Assembly (NCBI GenBank): GCA_012523605.1
Contig: JAAYTY010000131.1
Span: forward strand, 1 to 20,849
From: Candidatus Fermentibacterota bacterium
Lineage (GTDB): Bacteria > Fermentibacterota > Fermentibacteria > Fermentibacterales > Fermentibacteraceae
Reading direction: 5' to 3'
DNA: 20,849 bases
This document shows positions 1-6,816 of this stretch, piece after piece (within the stretch, counting starts at the first letter, position 1; each line of letters begins with the position of its first letter). A program made the translations under genes and the position numbers. The notes below the pieces were generated by a model. That model was given only the letters and a program-made list of their open reading frames with translations. It was not told the origin of the DNA and made no database searches.

Positions 1-673
1 CGCCCACGACATTGCGGGCGCTTCTCCTCCGGATGCCGCCGCCGAAAATGAGGTCGGTGCTGGGCTTGCAGTACGTGCAGTGGAAAGGGCAGCCCCTCGT
101 GGTGACCATGCCGTACTCGGTCATGCCGTTCTCGAAGTAGGCATCGTAGTCCACCAGATCCCTGGCGGGATAGGGAATGGTGTCGAGGTCGCGTATCACC
201 GGTCTGCGGGGGTTTTGAACCAGGCGGCCTTCCGCGTCCATGTACGAGACATTGCGGATCCCCCTCCAGTCACGCCCGTCGCGGACCGCTTCGACGACCT
301 CGAGCAGAGCTTCCTCTGCTTCGCCCTCTATCACCAGGTCCGCCCCGGTTTCGACCAGGGTGTTCTCGGGGAAGATGCTGGGATAGGCCCCTCCCTCGAT
401 GAAGAGCGCGCCGGGATTGACATCGCGTATGTGCTTCGTCACCTGCGCCGCCCTGCCGAGCTTGGCGGCCGCCGAGACCGCCACGCCGACTATGTCCACG
501 TCGCGCAGCATGTTGTCCAGATCGGAGATGTCGTTAACGAACGAGTAGTCGACGTATCTGACCTCGTGTCCGGCGTTTCTGAGGACGCTCGCGAGTATGA
601 GCTGTCCCACCGGTTCGGCAAGGCCGTTGTACTCGAACCACTGGAACCTGGGATACACCAGGGCCACCTTCAC
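1..673 (-). CDS. B12-binding-type radical SAM protein (partial, C-terminus off window)
   Basis: Reading the minus strand from GTG at 673 gives 224 residues with no stop before the window edge, so the C-terminal part is missing. The N-terminus (MKVALVYPRFQWFEYNG) and the alternating beta/alpha pattern to about residue 130 match the Rossmann-like cobalamin-binding domain of BchE-type radical SAM enzymes, including a GGAYPSIFPE segment. No DxHxxG cobalamin-ligand motif is visible, as is common in this group. The sequence TTRGCPFHCTYCKPS holds the CxxxCxxC cluster motif (C195, C199, C202) that binds the 4Fe-4S cluster and S-adenosylmethionine. The substrate cannot be told; members of this group perform methylations, cyclisations and other radical steps in cofactor, lipid or natural-product synthesis. 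It is divergent from the flavoprotein gene at 777. GTG is chosen because conserved sequence begins at once and no ATG lies upstream in frame. Confidence 0.88.
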   Translation of the reverse strand, partial: MKVALVYPRFQWFEYNGLAEPVGQLILASVLRNAGHEVRYVDYSFVNDISDLDNMLRDVDIVGVAVSAAAKLGRAAQVTKHIRDVNPGALFIEGGAYPSIFPENTLVETGADLVIEGEAEEALLEVVEAVRDGRDWRGIRNVSYMDAEGRLVQNPRRPVIRDLDTIPYPARDLVDYDAYFENGMTEYGMVTTRGCPFHCTYCKPSTDLIFGGGIRRRSARNVVG

Positions 674-711
674 CCCGACTCCGCCTTTCCGCGGCTCAGC
701 CGCAACGAACT

Positions 712-742
712 ATTATACAGCGGGCCCGGCTCTTCACATAAT
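712..742. promoter_or_regulatory. Overlapping divergent promoter candidates
   Basis: The 103-bp gap between the radical SAM gene and the flavoprotein gene holds an AT-rich island. On the minus strand, 717-712 reads TATAAT, a perfect -10 hexamer about 39 bases before the GTG at 673, but its -35 is poor. On the plus strand, TATACA (714-719, 4/6 to the -35 consensus) lies 17 bases before CATAAT (737-742, 5/6 to the -10 consensus), about 35 bases before the ATG at 777. The minus -10 and the plus -35 share bases, so the two promoters would exclude each other. This is read by eye only. Confidence 0.4.
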
Positions 743-776
743 GCGTAGTCTCGATCCAAGGACGGCGCCAGGTGCC

Positions 777-1922
777 ATGAGTCGGGTTTTCGACGCGGTA
801 GTCGTGGGCGCAGGACCGGCGGGAAGCGCCTGCGCGAATGCTCTTGCAAGAGGCGGGGCGGACTGCCTCGTTGTGGACTGGCGAAGACACTCCTTCGGCA
901 AGCCCTGTGGAGGCGCGGTGACCCCGCGGGCGGCTTCCATGCTGGAACGGGCGGGCCTTCTCGCCCGGCACGAACTCGACGGTGCAACCCTTGCCATGCA
1001 CCGCACGATGTCCTGTTTCTGGCAATCGAACCACCTCCGGACATACGATTCCCTCGGGGAACCCGTGAGAATAGTCGATCGACTCCGGTTCGACGGGATC
1101 CTGTTGGAGAAAGCTGTAGAATCGGGCGCCTCCGCCGTCCGGGACGACCCTGTCACGAGGGTCTGTCCCGGGAGTCCGTGTGTTCTCGAGACCCGTTCGG
1201 GCAGACGCATCGAAGCCCGGGTGGTCGTCGGTGCCGACGGGGCGGACAGCCTGGTTCGCAGAAGGTCGGGCAGAGCGTGCAACCGCCTGTTCGGATTCGG
1301 AATCGAGTGCTTCGTCGAGACCCCGCCCGGCCTGCCCGACGGACTGCAGATCCATTTCGGGATCGTGCCCTGGGGATACGGCTGGCTCTTTCCGCGTGGA
1401 AGGGATGTCTGCGTCGGGGTCGGTGCGATCGGCAGAAGAGTGTCGCCGCCGGCCACGAGGGCCGCGCTCGGCCGTCTGATCGGAAAGGCCTGTCCGGGTC
1501 TCGCAGAGCGCCCCGTTCTGAGGGCCGCGCCGATACCTGGATATGGAATCGACCTCTCGCCGGTCCCCGGCCGGGTCTTTCTGTGCGGGGATGCCGCCGG
1601 GCTCACGGACAGGTTGACCGGCGAGGGGATCGGGCACGCCGTCGAGAGTGGATTTCTGGTCGCGCGCGCGGTTCTCGAGGGATGGAGCGGCGACCGGCTC
1701 TTCCGGGAGGCTGGAAGGGGATGCGCGGGGATCGTGCGACAGTCCTCCGCGGCGCGCCTTCTCTTGTATCACCCCCTGCTCCGAAGAGCGGCCATGCGAA
1801 AGCTCGCCGCGAATGACAAGTTCTTCGCGGGATACTGGGATCTGATCTCGGGAGCGGTCGATTACCGGGGTCTTCTGCTGGGATTCCTCAGGAGCAGCCG
1901 ATGGCCTCCAGCTTCGCCATGA
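777..1922 (+). CDS. Geranylgeranyl reductase-family FAD-dependent oxidoreductase
   Basis: A 381-residue flavoprotein of usual length for the geranylgeranyl reductase family, which saturates isoprenoid double bonds in lipids, quinones or chlorophyll side chains. Visible motifs are the FAD-binding Rossmann GxGxxG (VVVGAGPAGSACA, residues 8-20), PCGGAVTPRA (43-52, the family's conserved CGG segment), the YxWxFP...GxG substrate-region motif (YGWLFPRGRDVCVGVG, 201-216), and the second FAD motif GDAAGLTDRLTGEGI (271-285). No signal peptide or clear membrane span is seen; these enzymes act at the membrane face. The open frame extends upstream to 597, but ATG 777 begins right at the Rossmann strand, and the other in-frame ATG (741) falls inside the likely promoter. 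The 3' end overlaps the transketolase gene on the other strand by 35 bases. The exact substrate is unknown. Confidence 0.87.
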   Translation: MSRVFDAVVVGAGPAGSACANALARGGADCLVVDWRRHSFGKPCGGAVTPRAASMLERAGLLARHELDGATLAMHRTMSCFWQSNHLRTYDSLGEPVRIVDRLRFDGILLEKAVESGASAVRDDPVTRVCPGSPCVLETRSGRRIEARVVVGADGADSLVRRRSGRACNRLFGFGIECFVETPPGLPDGLQIHFGIVPWGYGWLFPRGRDVCVGVGAIGRRVSPPATRAALGRLIGKACPGLAERPVLRAAPIPGYGIDLSPVPGRVFLCGDAAGLTDRLTGEGIGHAVESGFLVARAVLEGWSGDRLFREAGRGCAGIVRQSSAARLLLYHPLLRRAAMRKLAANDKFFAGYWDLISGAVDYRGLLLGFLRSSRWPPASP

Positions 1923-3819
1923 TCTTCGAGGCGATCTGTTCCGGAAGGAGCCCCTGAAGCCTGTACAGGTCCTCGGGCTCCCCGGAGAGCCCATAGCCCC
2001 GCACACCTATCCTGAGCAGGGGAACGCCCGTCCCCGACTCGGCAAGGGCGATGCCCAGCCTTGCGCCCAGCCCGGTTTCGAGGTCGTGGTCCTCCACTGT
2101 GACGATCAGCCGGAACCTGCGAAGACTCGCGGGAAGCGTCGGGGTGATGCACAGGGGGGCGCTTACGGCGATGACCGACGCCGATACTCCCGATTCCAGT
2201 AGAATGGCCCGTGCTTCGAGGGACTTCGTACACATGGAGCCCATGGTCACGATCACCACATCGGTCCCGTCGCGCAGGACGTCGGGTTTGCCGTGGACGT
2301 ATCTGTAATCGCCGCCGAAGAAGGGCTCGCCATCCTCGGTCGTAATCACGGGCGCCTTCGAGCGGCCCAGGGCGATGAAGAAGTTGCCCGGGTGCCCCGC
2401 CGCGTATCTGATCGCCCTGTCGGTTTGGTTCGGATCTGCCGGGACGATCGTGAAGTTGTTGTGGAGACAGCTCATGAGCGCGAGGTACTTGATGCAGTGA
2501 TGCGTTTTTCCGTCGGGCCCCACATCCAGCCCGCAGTGGGTGGCGACCGTCTTCAGGTTGGTCATGTTGATGTCGTTCAGCCGGTGCTGGTTCAGAGTCT
2601 CGTCGGCGGCGAAAACTCCGAAGTCGGCCCAGAAGACGACTCTGTCCCCCAGCGAGGCCGCTCCTGCCGCGGTTGCGGCATGGTGCTCCATCACTCCGCA
2701 CTGGAAGAAATGGTCGGGATAGGCCTTCGCGAATTCCGCAGTCTTGACCGACCCCTTCAGATCGCAGTCGAAGACTATCGGCAGGTTGTCGGGATTGAGA
2801 GAGGCGAGATCCATCAGCGCGGCCCCGAAGGCGCTCCTGTTGTCGCCCCTGTAGTCGGGCGCATATGTGCGGGGGGCCCCGACCAGATCGAACATCGCGC
2901 AGGCGGGTCTGATCTGGAAGTCGGGAATGCTGACGGCGCCGGACGCCCTCTCTGTCGCGAGGGCGTCTATGTCGTCGGTGACTCCCAGTTCCGCAAGCGC
3001 CCTGGAGGCCTCGTCCCTGGTGGGCGCCCGGCCGTGGTACTGTTCGTCGTTCTCCATGAAGGAGACGCCCTTCCCCATAACGGTGCGGGCAAGCACTGCC
3101 CGCGGGGCTGTTCTTCCGGGGCGGAGCTTCAACGCCTCGTAGAGCGCCCTGAGATCGTGTCCGTCGACCTCCGTCACGTCCCATCCGTCGGCGGCGTACT
3201 CGGCGGCCAGGTTCTGCGGCATCACCGAACTGGTGCGCCCCGATATCTGCAGGCCGTTCATGTCCACGATGACGGTGAGATTGTAAAGACCATGGGCCGT
3301 GGCGAATCTGCGAGCCTCGGATATCTGCCCCTTCTGCTGTTCGCCGTCCCCCGTGACCACCCAGACGGAGTTCCGGTATCCCGCCAGCCTGTCGGAGACC
3401 GCCATGCCGCAGGCGGCCGATACGCCCTGTCCGAGGTTCCCGGTGGTCAGCTCGACTCCCGGCACGCATCTCTCGACGTGCCCCTCGAAGGGGCTCCCAG
3501 CCAGCCTGAACGTCGTCACCGCGGCATGGAGGTCAAAGAATCCCAGCCTTCCCAGAACCGCATAGACTCCGGGCGAGGTGTGTCCGTGGCTGACTATGAT
3601 CCTGTCCCTGCCCTGCATCCCCGGGTCGGCAGGATCGACATTGGCCTGTGACCACAGCAGAGCGAAGATCTCGGCGGAGGACATGGACCCCCCGGGGTGA
3701 CCGCTCCCGGCAAGAGTCGTCATCCTGATGATGTCGCCCCGGACCAGCCTGCAGAACTCCTCCAGCTCCCCGGCAGTCTCCTCCGGCAGCGAAGGGGCGG
3801 AGAACCCGGTTCTCTTCAT
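1888..3819 (-). CDS. tkt: Transketolase (full length)
   Basis: A 643-residue thiamine-diphosphate enzyme, the usual length for single-chain transketolase, moving two-carbon units between sugar phosphates in the non-oxidative pentose phosphate pathway. Visible are the N-terminal GSGHPGGSMSSAE motif (38-50), SHGHTSP (78-83), the thiamine-diphosphate/metal motif GDGEQQKGQISEAR (157-170) ending in VIVDMN (183-188), and the pyrimidine-domain GVMEHH with the likely catalytic glutamate E378. The central domain shows WADFGVFAADE and the C-terminal domain starts near residue 500. GVMEHH differs from the common G(I/V)RE(Q/H) form, so the acceptor range may differ from classical enzymes. Downstream gene of a two-gene operon: its ATG overlaps the ftcD stop as ATGA, implying translational coupling. 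A DXS identity is unlikely from the motifs. Confidence 0.9.
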   Translation of the reverse strand: MKRTGFSAPSLPEETAGELEEFCRLVRGDIIRMTTLAGSGHPGGSMSSAEIFALLWSQANVDPADPGMQGRDRIIVSHGHTSPGVYAVLGRLGFFDLHAAVTTFRLAGSPFEGHVERCVPGVELTTGNLGQGVSAACGMAVSDRLAGYRNSVWVVTGDGEQQKGQISEARRFATAHGLYNLTVIVDMNGLQISGRTSSVMPQNLAAEYAADGWDVTEVDGHDLRALYEALKLRPGRTAPRAVLARTVMGKGVSFMENDEQYHGRAPTRDEASRALAELGVTDDIDALATERASGAVSIPDFQIRPACAMFDLVGAPRTYAPDYRGDNRSAFGAALMDLASLNPDNLPIVFDCDLKGSVKTAEFAKAYPDHFFQCGVMEHHAATAAGAASLGDRVVFWADFGVFAADETLNQHRLNDINMTNLKTVATHCGLDVGPDGKTHHCIKYLALMSCLHNNFTIVPADPNQTDRAIRYAAGHPGNFFIALGRSKAPVITTEDGEPFFGGDYRYVHGKPDVLRDGTDVVIVTMGSMCTKSLEARAILLESGVSASVIAVSAPLCITPTLPASLRRFRLIVTVEDHDLETGLGARLGIALAESGTGVPLLRIGVRGYGLSGEPEDLYRLQGLLPEQIASKIMAKLEAIGCS

Positions 3820-5531
3820 CTCCCGCCCCCGGTCTTCCCGGCGAGATCCCCCGACAGCTTGGCGTCGATCAGGGCCATCGCCATCTCCGCCGTGGAGGCC
3901 GTAGCATCACGAAGCGACACAGCCTCCCCGGCCATGGCCGTCCTCGCTTCGGCGTCGTCCATCTGGGCCAGGTTGATGAGCACGTTGTAGCAGGAGCCCC
4001 TTGCCGCGCAAAGCGCGGCGGCCGCGGCGACGCCCGCATCCGAGATCGAAGCCTGGAGGCCCCGGGATGCCAGCTCCAGCGCCAGCGAAGCGATCTCGGG
4101 GCATTTCCGCAGAACGCCCAGAGGCGCCTCCGCCGCGGCCCTGATCGCCGCCTGCACGTCTCCGCCGCGTCTCATGGCTTCCATCATCGAATTGAAAGCC
4201 CGTGTGTCGTCATCCACGGCCCTGAGCAGATCCTCCTTCAGGAGCTGGGCCCGGGGCGCGATGCGCCTGGCATCCTCCCATGACGCCGCGCAATCCCTGC
4301 TCCTGACCGTCAAGTTGGCCACCATGGCGCAGAGGGCCGCCGCCAGCGCACCTGCAAGGGCCGATACCGATCCGCCGCCTGGCGCCGGGGAGTCGGTGGA
4401 CAGCTCGTCGGCGAACGCCGCGCAGGACATCCCCGTGAGATCCACGCTCCTGTCCTCGACCAGGTATTCGATGATCTTCTCGTCGGGGTCGAATCTGGCA
4501 ACGTCGCGAAGCCCCATTGACCGAACGGCAAGCTCGACCAGCGCCCTCTCGGGCAGACCCGGGCTCACCGCCATCCTGCCGGTAGCGACGGTTCCCTCGT
4601 GCTGCTTCTCGAGGTAGTACCGTCCTGCTTCCAGCATCGAGGAGAGGGGGACAAGACCCACGATCTCCGAGCCGGTCACTCTATAGCCCAGCTTCTCGGC
4701 CTCGGTCCTCGTCGTCTCGAAGGCCAGATGCAGGGGCGTGACCGAGATGTCGGTGAGGTTCATGGTGACCTGCGCGCAGCCGTACTCCCTGATGAACCAG
4801 CCTGTGGCCTTGCAGGCCGCCAGGAGACCCGGGACCTGGACCTTGTTGCCCTGCTGGTCCCTGACGAACTTCCAGGCGGAATCCCTGAGGGTGCGGCCGG
4901 AATCCCTTATGGAAAGGGCTATCTCCTTGGCCACCGAGTCGTCCGTGGTGTTGAGGTTCACGTTGTATGCGATGAGGAAGTTTCTGGCGCCGATGACGGT
5001 CACGCCTGTCCGGGCGACCGCCGGAGTCCACTCGTTCGGGCCGAAGTCGGGCTCCCATTCCGGACGGCCGAGCTTGGCCGGGAGGGCTTCGTACTCGCCC
5101 TCGCGGATGTCGGGCAGTTTCTCCCTGGAGGGCCTCGTAGCCGCCTTTTCGTAAAGATAGACCGGTATGCCCAGCTCCCCGCCCACCCGCGCGCCCAGCC
5201 TTCTCGCCAGATCGGCACAGTCCTCCATGGTCACGCCCGCGACAGGGACGAACGGGCACACGTCGGTGGCCCCCTGGCGGGGATGCGCCCCGGAATGCTT
5301 CGACATGTCGATGACCTGGGCGGCCTTCTCGACGAGCCTGAACGCGGCTTCGAGCACGGCCTCGGGATCCCCGGCGAGCGTTATCACGGTGCGGTTGGTG
5401 GCGGCTCCGGGATCGACGTCGAGCACCCGGCAGCCCTGTACCGCTGAAGCGGCCTTGACAACCGCGTCTATCGCGTCTCTGTTTCTCCCCTCGGAGATGT
5501 TGGGAACGCATTCGACTATCCTGCGGGGCAT
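3816..5531 (-). CDS. ftcD: Glutamate formiminotransferase / formiminotetrahydrofolate cyclodeaminase
   Basis: A 571-residue bifunctional fusion like mammalian FTCD. The first half moves the formimino group of N-formimino-glutamate (from histidine breakdown) to tetrahydrofolate; the second half releases ammonia to give 5,10-methenyl-tetrahydrofolate. Residues 1-180 form the N-terminal transferase subdomain (VECVPNISEGRN; HSGAHPRQGATDVCPFVPV, with H83 matching catalytic His82 of the mammalian enzyme). Residues 181-325 form the second subdomain (GARNFLIAYNVNLN; GLVPLSSMLEAG). The cyclodeaminase begins near 365 and has the family signature PAPGGGSVSALAGALAAAL (383-401). A GGGAGG-like ribosome site (GGGAGG, 5 bases before ATG) supports the start. 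It is the first gene of the operon with transketolase. No other histidine-utilisation gene lies in the window, so a role in other one-carbon supply is possible. Confidence 0.95.
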   Translation of the reverse strand: MPRRIVECVPNISEGRNRDAIDAVVKAASAVQGCRVLDVDPGAATNRTVITLAGDPEAVLEAAFRLVEKAAQVIDMSKHSGAHPRQGATDVCPFVPVAGVTMEDCADLARRLGARVGGELGIPVYLYEKAATRPSREKLPDIREGEYEALPAKLGRPEWEPDFGPNEWTPAVARTGVTVIGARNFLIAYNVNLNTTDDSVAKEIALSIRDSGRTLRDSAWKFVRDQQGNKVQVPGLLAACKATGWFIREYGCAQVTMNLTDISVTPLHLAFETTRTEAEKLGYRVTGSEIVGLVPLSSMLEAGRYYLEKQHEGTVATGRMAVSPGLPERALVELAVRSMGLRDVARFDPDEKIIEYLVEDRSVDLTGMSCAAFADELSTDSPAPGGGSVSALAGALAAALCAMVANLTVRSRDCAASWEDARRIAPRAQLLKEDLLRAVDDDTRAFNSMMEAMRRGGDVQAAIRAAAEAPLGVLRKCPEIASLALELASRGLQASISDAGVAAAAALCAARGSCYNVLINLAQMDDAEARTAMAGEAVSLRDATASTAEMAMALIDAKLSGDLAGKTGGGR

Positions 5532-5562
5532 GGAATCCTCCCAGTGACTGGAGCGGAACGGA

Positions 5563-6816
5563 TTGGCGCGAAAAGCTAGCCAAGAGCAGACTTCAAGTCA
5601 ACGACCTCCTGCCCGGAGCGCCTTCGAAACCGGTCTGGTGGAGGGCTTCTACGGAACGCCCTTCTCCGCCGCCCGACGCAGGGCTCTCATCGGTCTCCTG
5701 TCCTTCGTCCCCGGGGCGGCCTATGTCTATGCCCCGAAGGACGATCCCTGGCACAGACTGGAGTGGCGCGAGCGCTACCCGCGCAGAGCCTGGGCCGGAC
5801 TTGCAGGGGCCATGTCGGAGGCTCGCCGGCGCGGTGTCAGGTTCGTGTTCGGGCTCAGCCCCTGGGAGTTTCACGACGACGAGCATCGAAAGGCTTCGGA
5901 GAAGCTGCGGGCTGCGGTCGAAGAGGGAGCCGGGGGCGTATCCCTGCTGTTCGACGACATCGAACATCTTCCCTGCAGGAGACTTGCCGAGCGACAGGCC
6001 TCCTTCGCACTGAAGGCCGCCGGTCAGCTCGGGATTCCCGTGATGATCTGCCCGTCCGTCTATTGCGAGTCGCAGGCGGAGGCGCCCGGCGCCGCGGACT
6101 ACCTGGAAGCGCTCTCCGCGCTGATTCCCCGTGAGTGGGGCGTCTTCTGGACGGGCGACGACGTGATCTCCCGGAAGCTCGACTCCGCCTCGCTCGCAAG
6201 GGCGGAGGCGCTCCTGGGAAGGCTCCCCGTCATCTGGGACAATCTGCTGGCCGACGACTACACGATCAGGAGGGTCTTCCTGGGGGCGCTCGATGAAAGG
6301 CCCGTCGGCTCTTCGGACTACTTCCTGAACCCGTCGGGGAGGTTCCGCGCGGCATGGGAGCAGGTCAGGGCTCTTGTTTCCGCCGCTGGGGCCGAACCCC
6401 CTCCGTCTCCTGTCGAATGCCCCGGGCTGAACCTGCTGAAGGGCCTTCACTGGAACCCCTGGGAGTGCGGGGAGGCCGGCCGGGAAGCCATCTCGATCCT
6501 GTCGTCGGCCGTCGGCGATGCCGAACCCGGAGACTGCGCCGCCAGGCTCGATGAGATGCATACGCATCTGGAGGAGCTTCTGGAACTCCTTTCGGGCACC
6601 GATGGAGGCCTCGAGCTGGCGCCCCAGGTGCGCGACACCGCGAGGCTTCTTTCCATCGTGAGGAGATGCCTGGCCGAACCCCCGGGGACGCGTTCCGCCG
6701 CCCTGCGCAGTCTGCTGATGGAGAGGCTTCCATACGAACATCCCCTCGCCGAAGCGGTGAGACTCATGGCCTGCGGGGGCGGGGAAGGGAGTGAAGGAGG
6801 CCGATGCTGGAGGTGA
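5563..6816 (+). CDS. GH84-family glycosidase, O-GlcNAcase-like (beta-N-acetylglucosaminidase)
   Basis: A 417-residue protein with the catalytic domain of glycoside hydrolase family 84, which removes beta-linked N-acetylglucosamine using the substrate's acetamido group. Motifs in order: GLVEGFYGTPFS (24-35), YVYAPKDDPWHR (54-65), FVFGLSPW (94-101), the catalytic pair in LLFDDIEHL (D131, D132, matching the Asp pair of human O-GlcNAcase), MICPSVYC (161-168), FWTGDDVISR (195-204) and IWDNLLADDYTIRRVFLGAL (224-243), very close to the human form. No signal peptide is seen, so it should act in the cytoplasm. The start is TTG at 5563, with GGAG 9 bases upstream; the alternative GTG at 5640 would cut into the first barrel strand. 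It overlaps the downstream thyX-like gene by 13 bases. Its substrate could be a glycoprotein, muropeptide or sugar conjugate; the N-terminal 24 residues are unconserved. Confidence 0.85.
   Translation: MARKASQEQTSSQRPPARSAFETGLVEGFYGTPFSAARRRALIGLLSFVPGAAYVYAPKDDPWHRLEWRERYPRRAWAGLAGAMSEARRRGVRFVFGLSPWEFHDDEHRKASEKLRAAVEEGAGGVSLLFDDIEHLPCRRLAERQASFALKAAGQLGIPVMICPSVYCESQAEAPGAADYLEALSALIPREWGVFWTGDDVISRKLDSASLARAEALLGRLPVIWDNLLADDYTIRRVFLGALDERPVGSSDYFLNPSGRFRAAWEQVRALVSAAGAEPPPSPVECPGLNLLKGLHWNPWECGEAGREAISILSSAVGDAEPGDCAARLDEMHTHLEELLELLSGTDGGLELAPQVRDTARLLSIVRRCLAEPPGTRSAALRSLLMERLPYEHPLAEAVRLMACGGGEGSEGGRCWR
5573..5601 (-). promoter_or_regulatory. Candidate promoter for ftcD-tkt
   Basis: On the minus strand, TTGACT (5601-5596, 5/6 to the -35 consensus) is followed after 17 bases by TAGCTT (5578-5573, only 3/6 to the -10 consensus), about 42 bases before the ftcD ATG. 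It lies inside the first codons of the divergent GH84 gene if that gene starts at 5563. The stretch is more AT-rich than its surroundings and encodes unconserved residues. Weak evidence by eye. Confidence 0.3.

Noticed and set aside
80..748. A 222-codon plus-strand frame at the left edge
   Set aside because: It is antisense to the radical SAM gene, whose cluster motif is visible on the minus strand.
1885..1925. Hairpin (ATGGC/GCCAT) at the flavoprotein-transketolase junction as a terminator
   Set aside because: The stem is only five bases with a ten-base loop and no T-run.
2293..3651. A 452-codon plus-strand frame opposite transketolase
   Set aside because: It is an antisense shadow; the minus strand carries unmistakable transketolase motifs.
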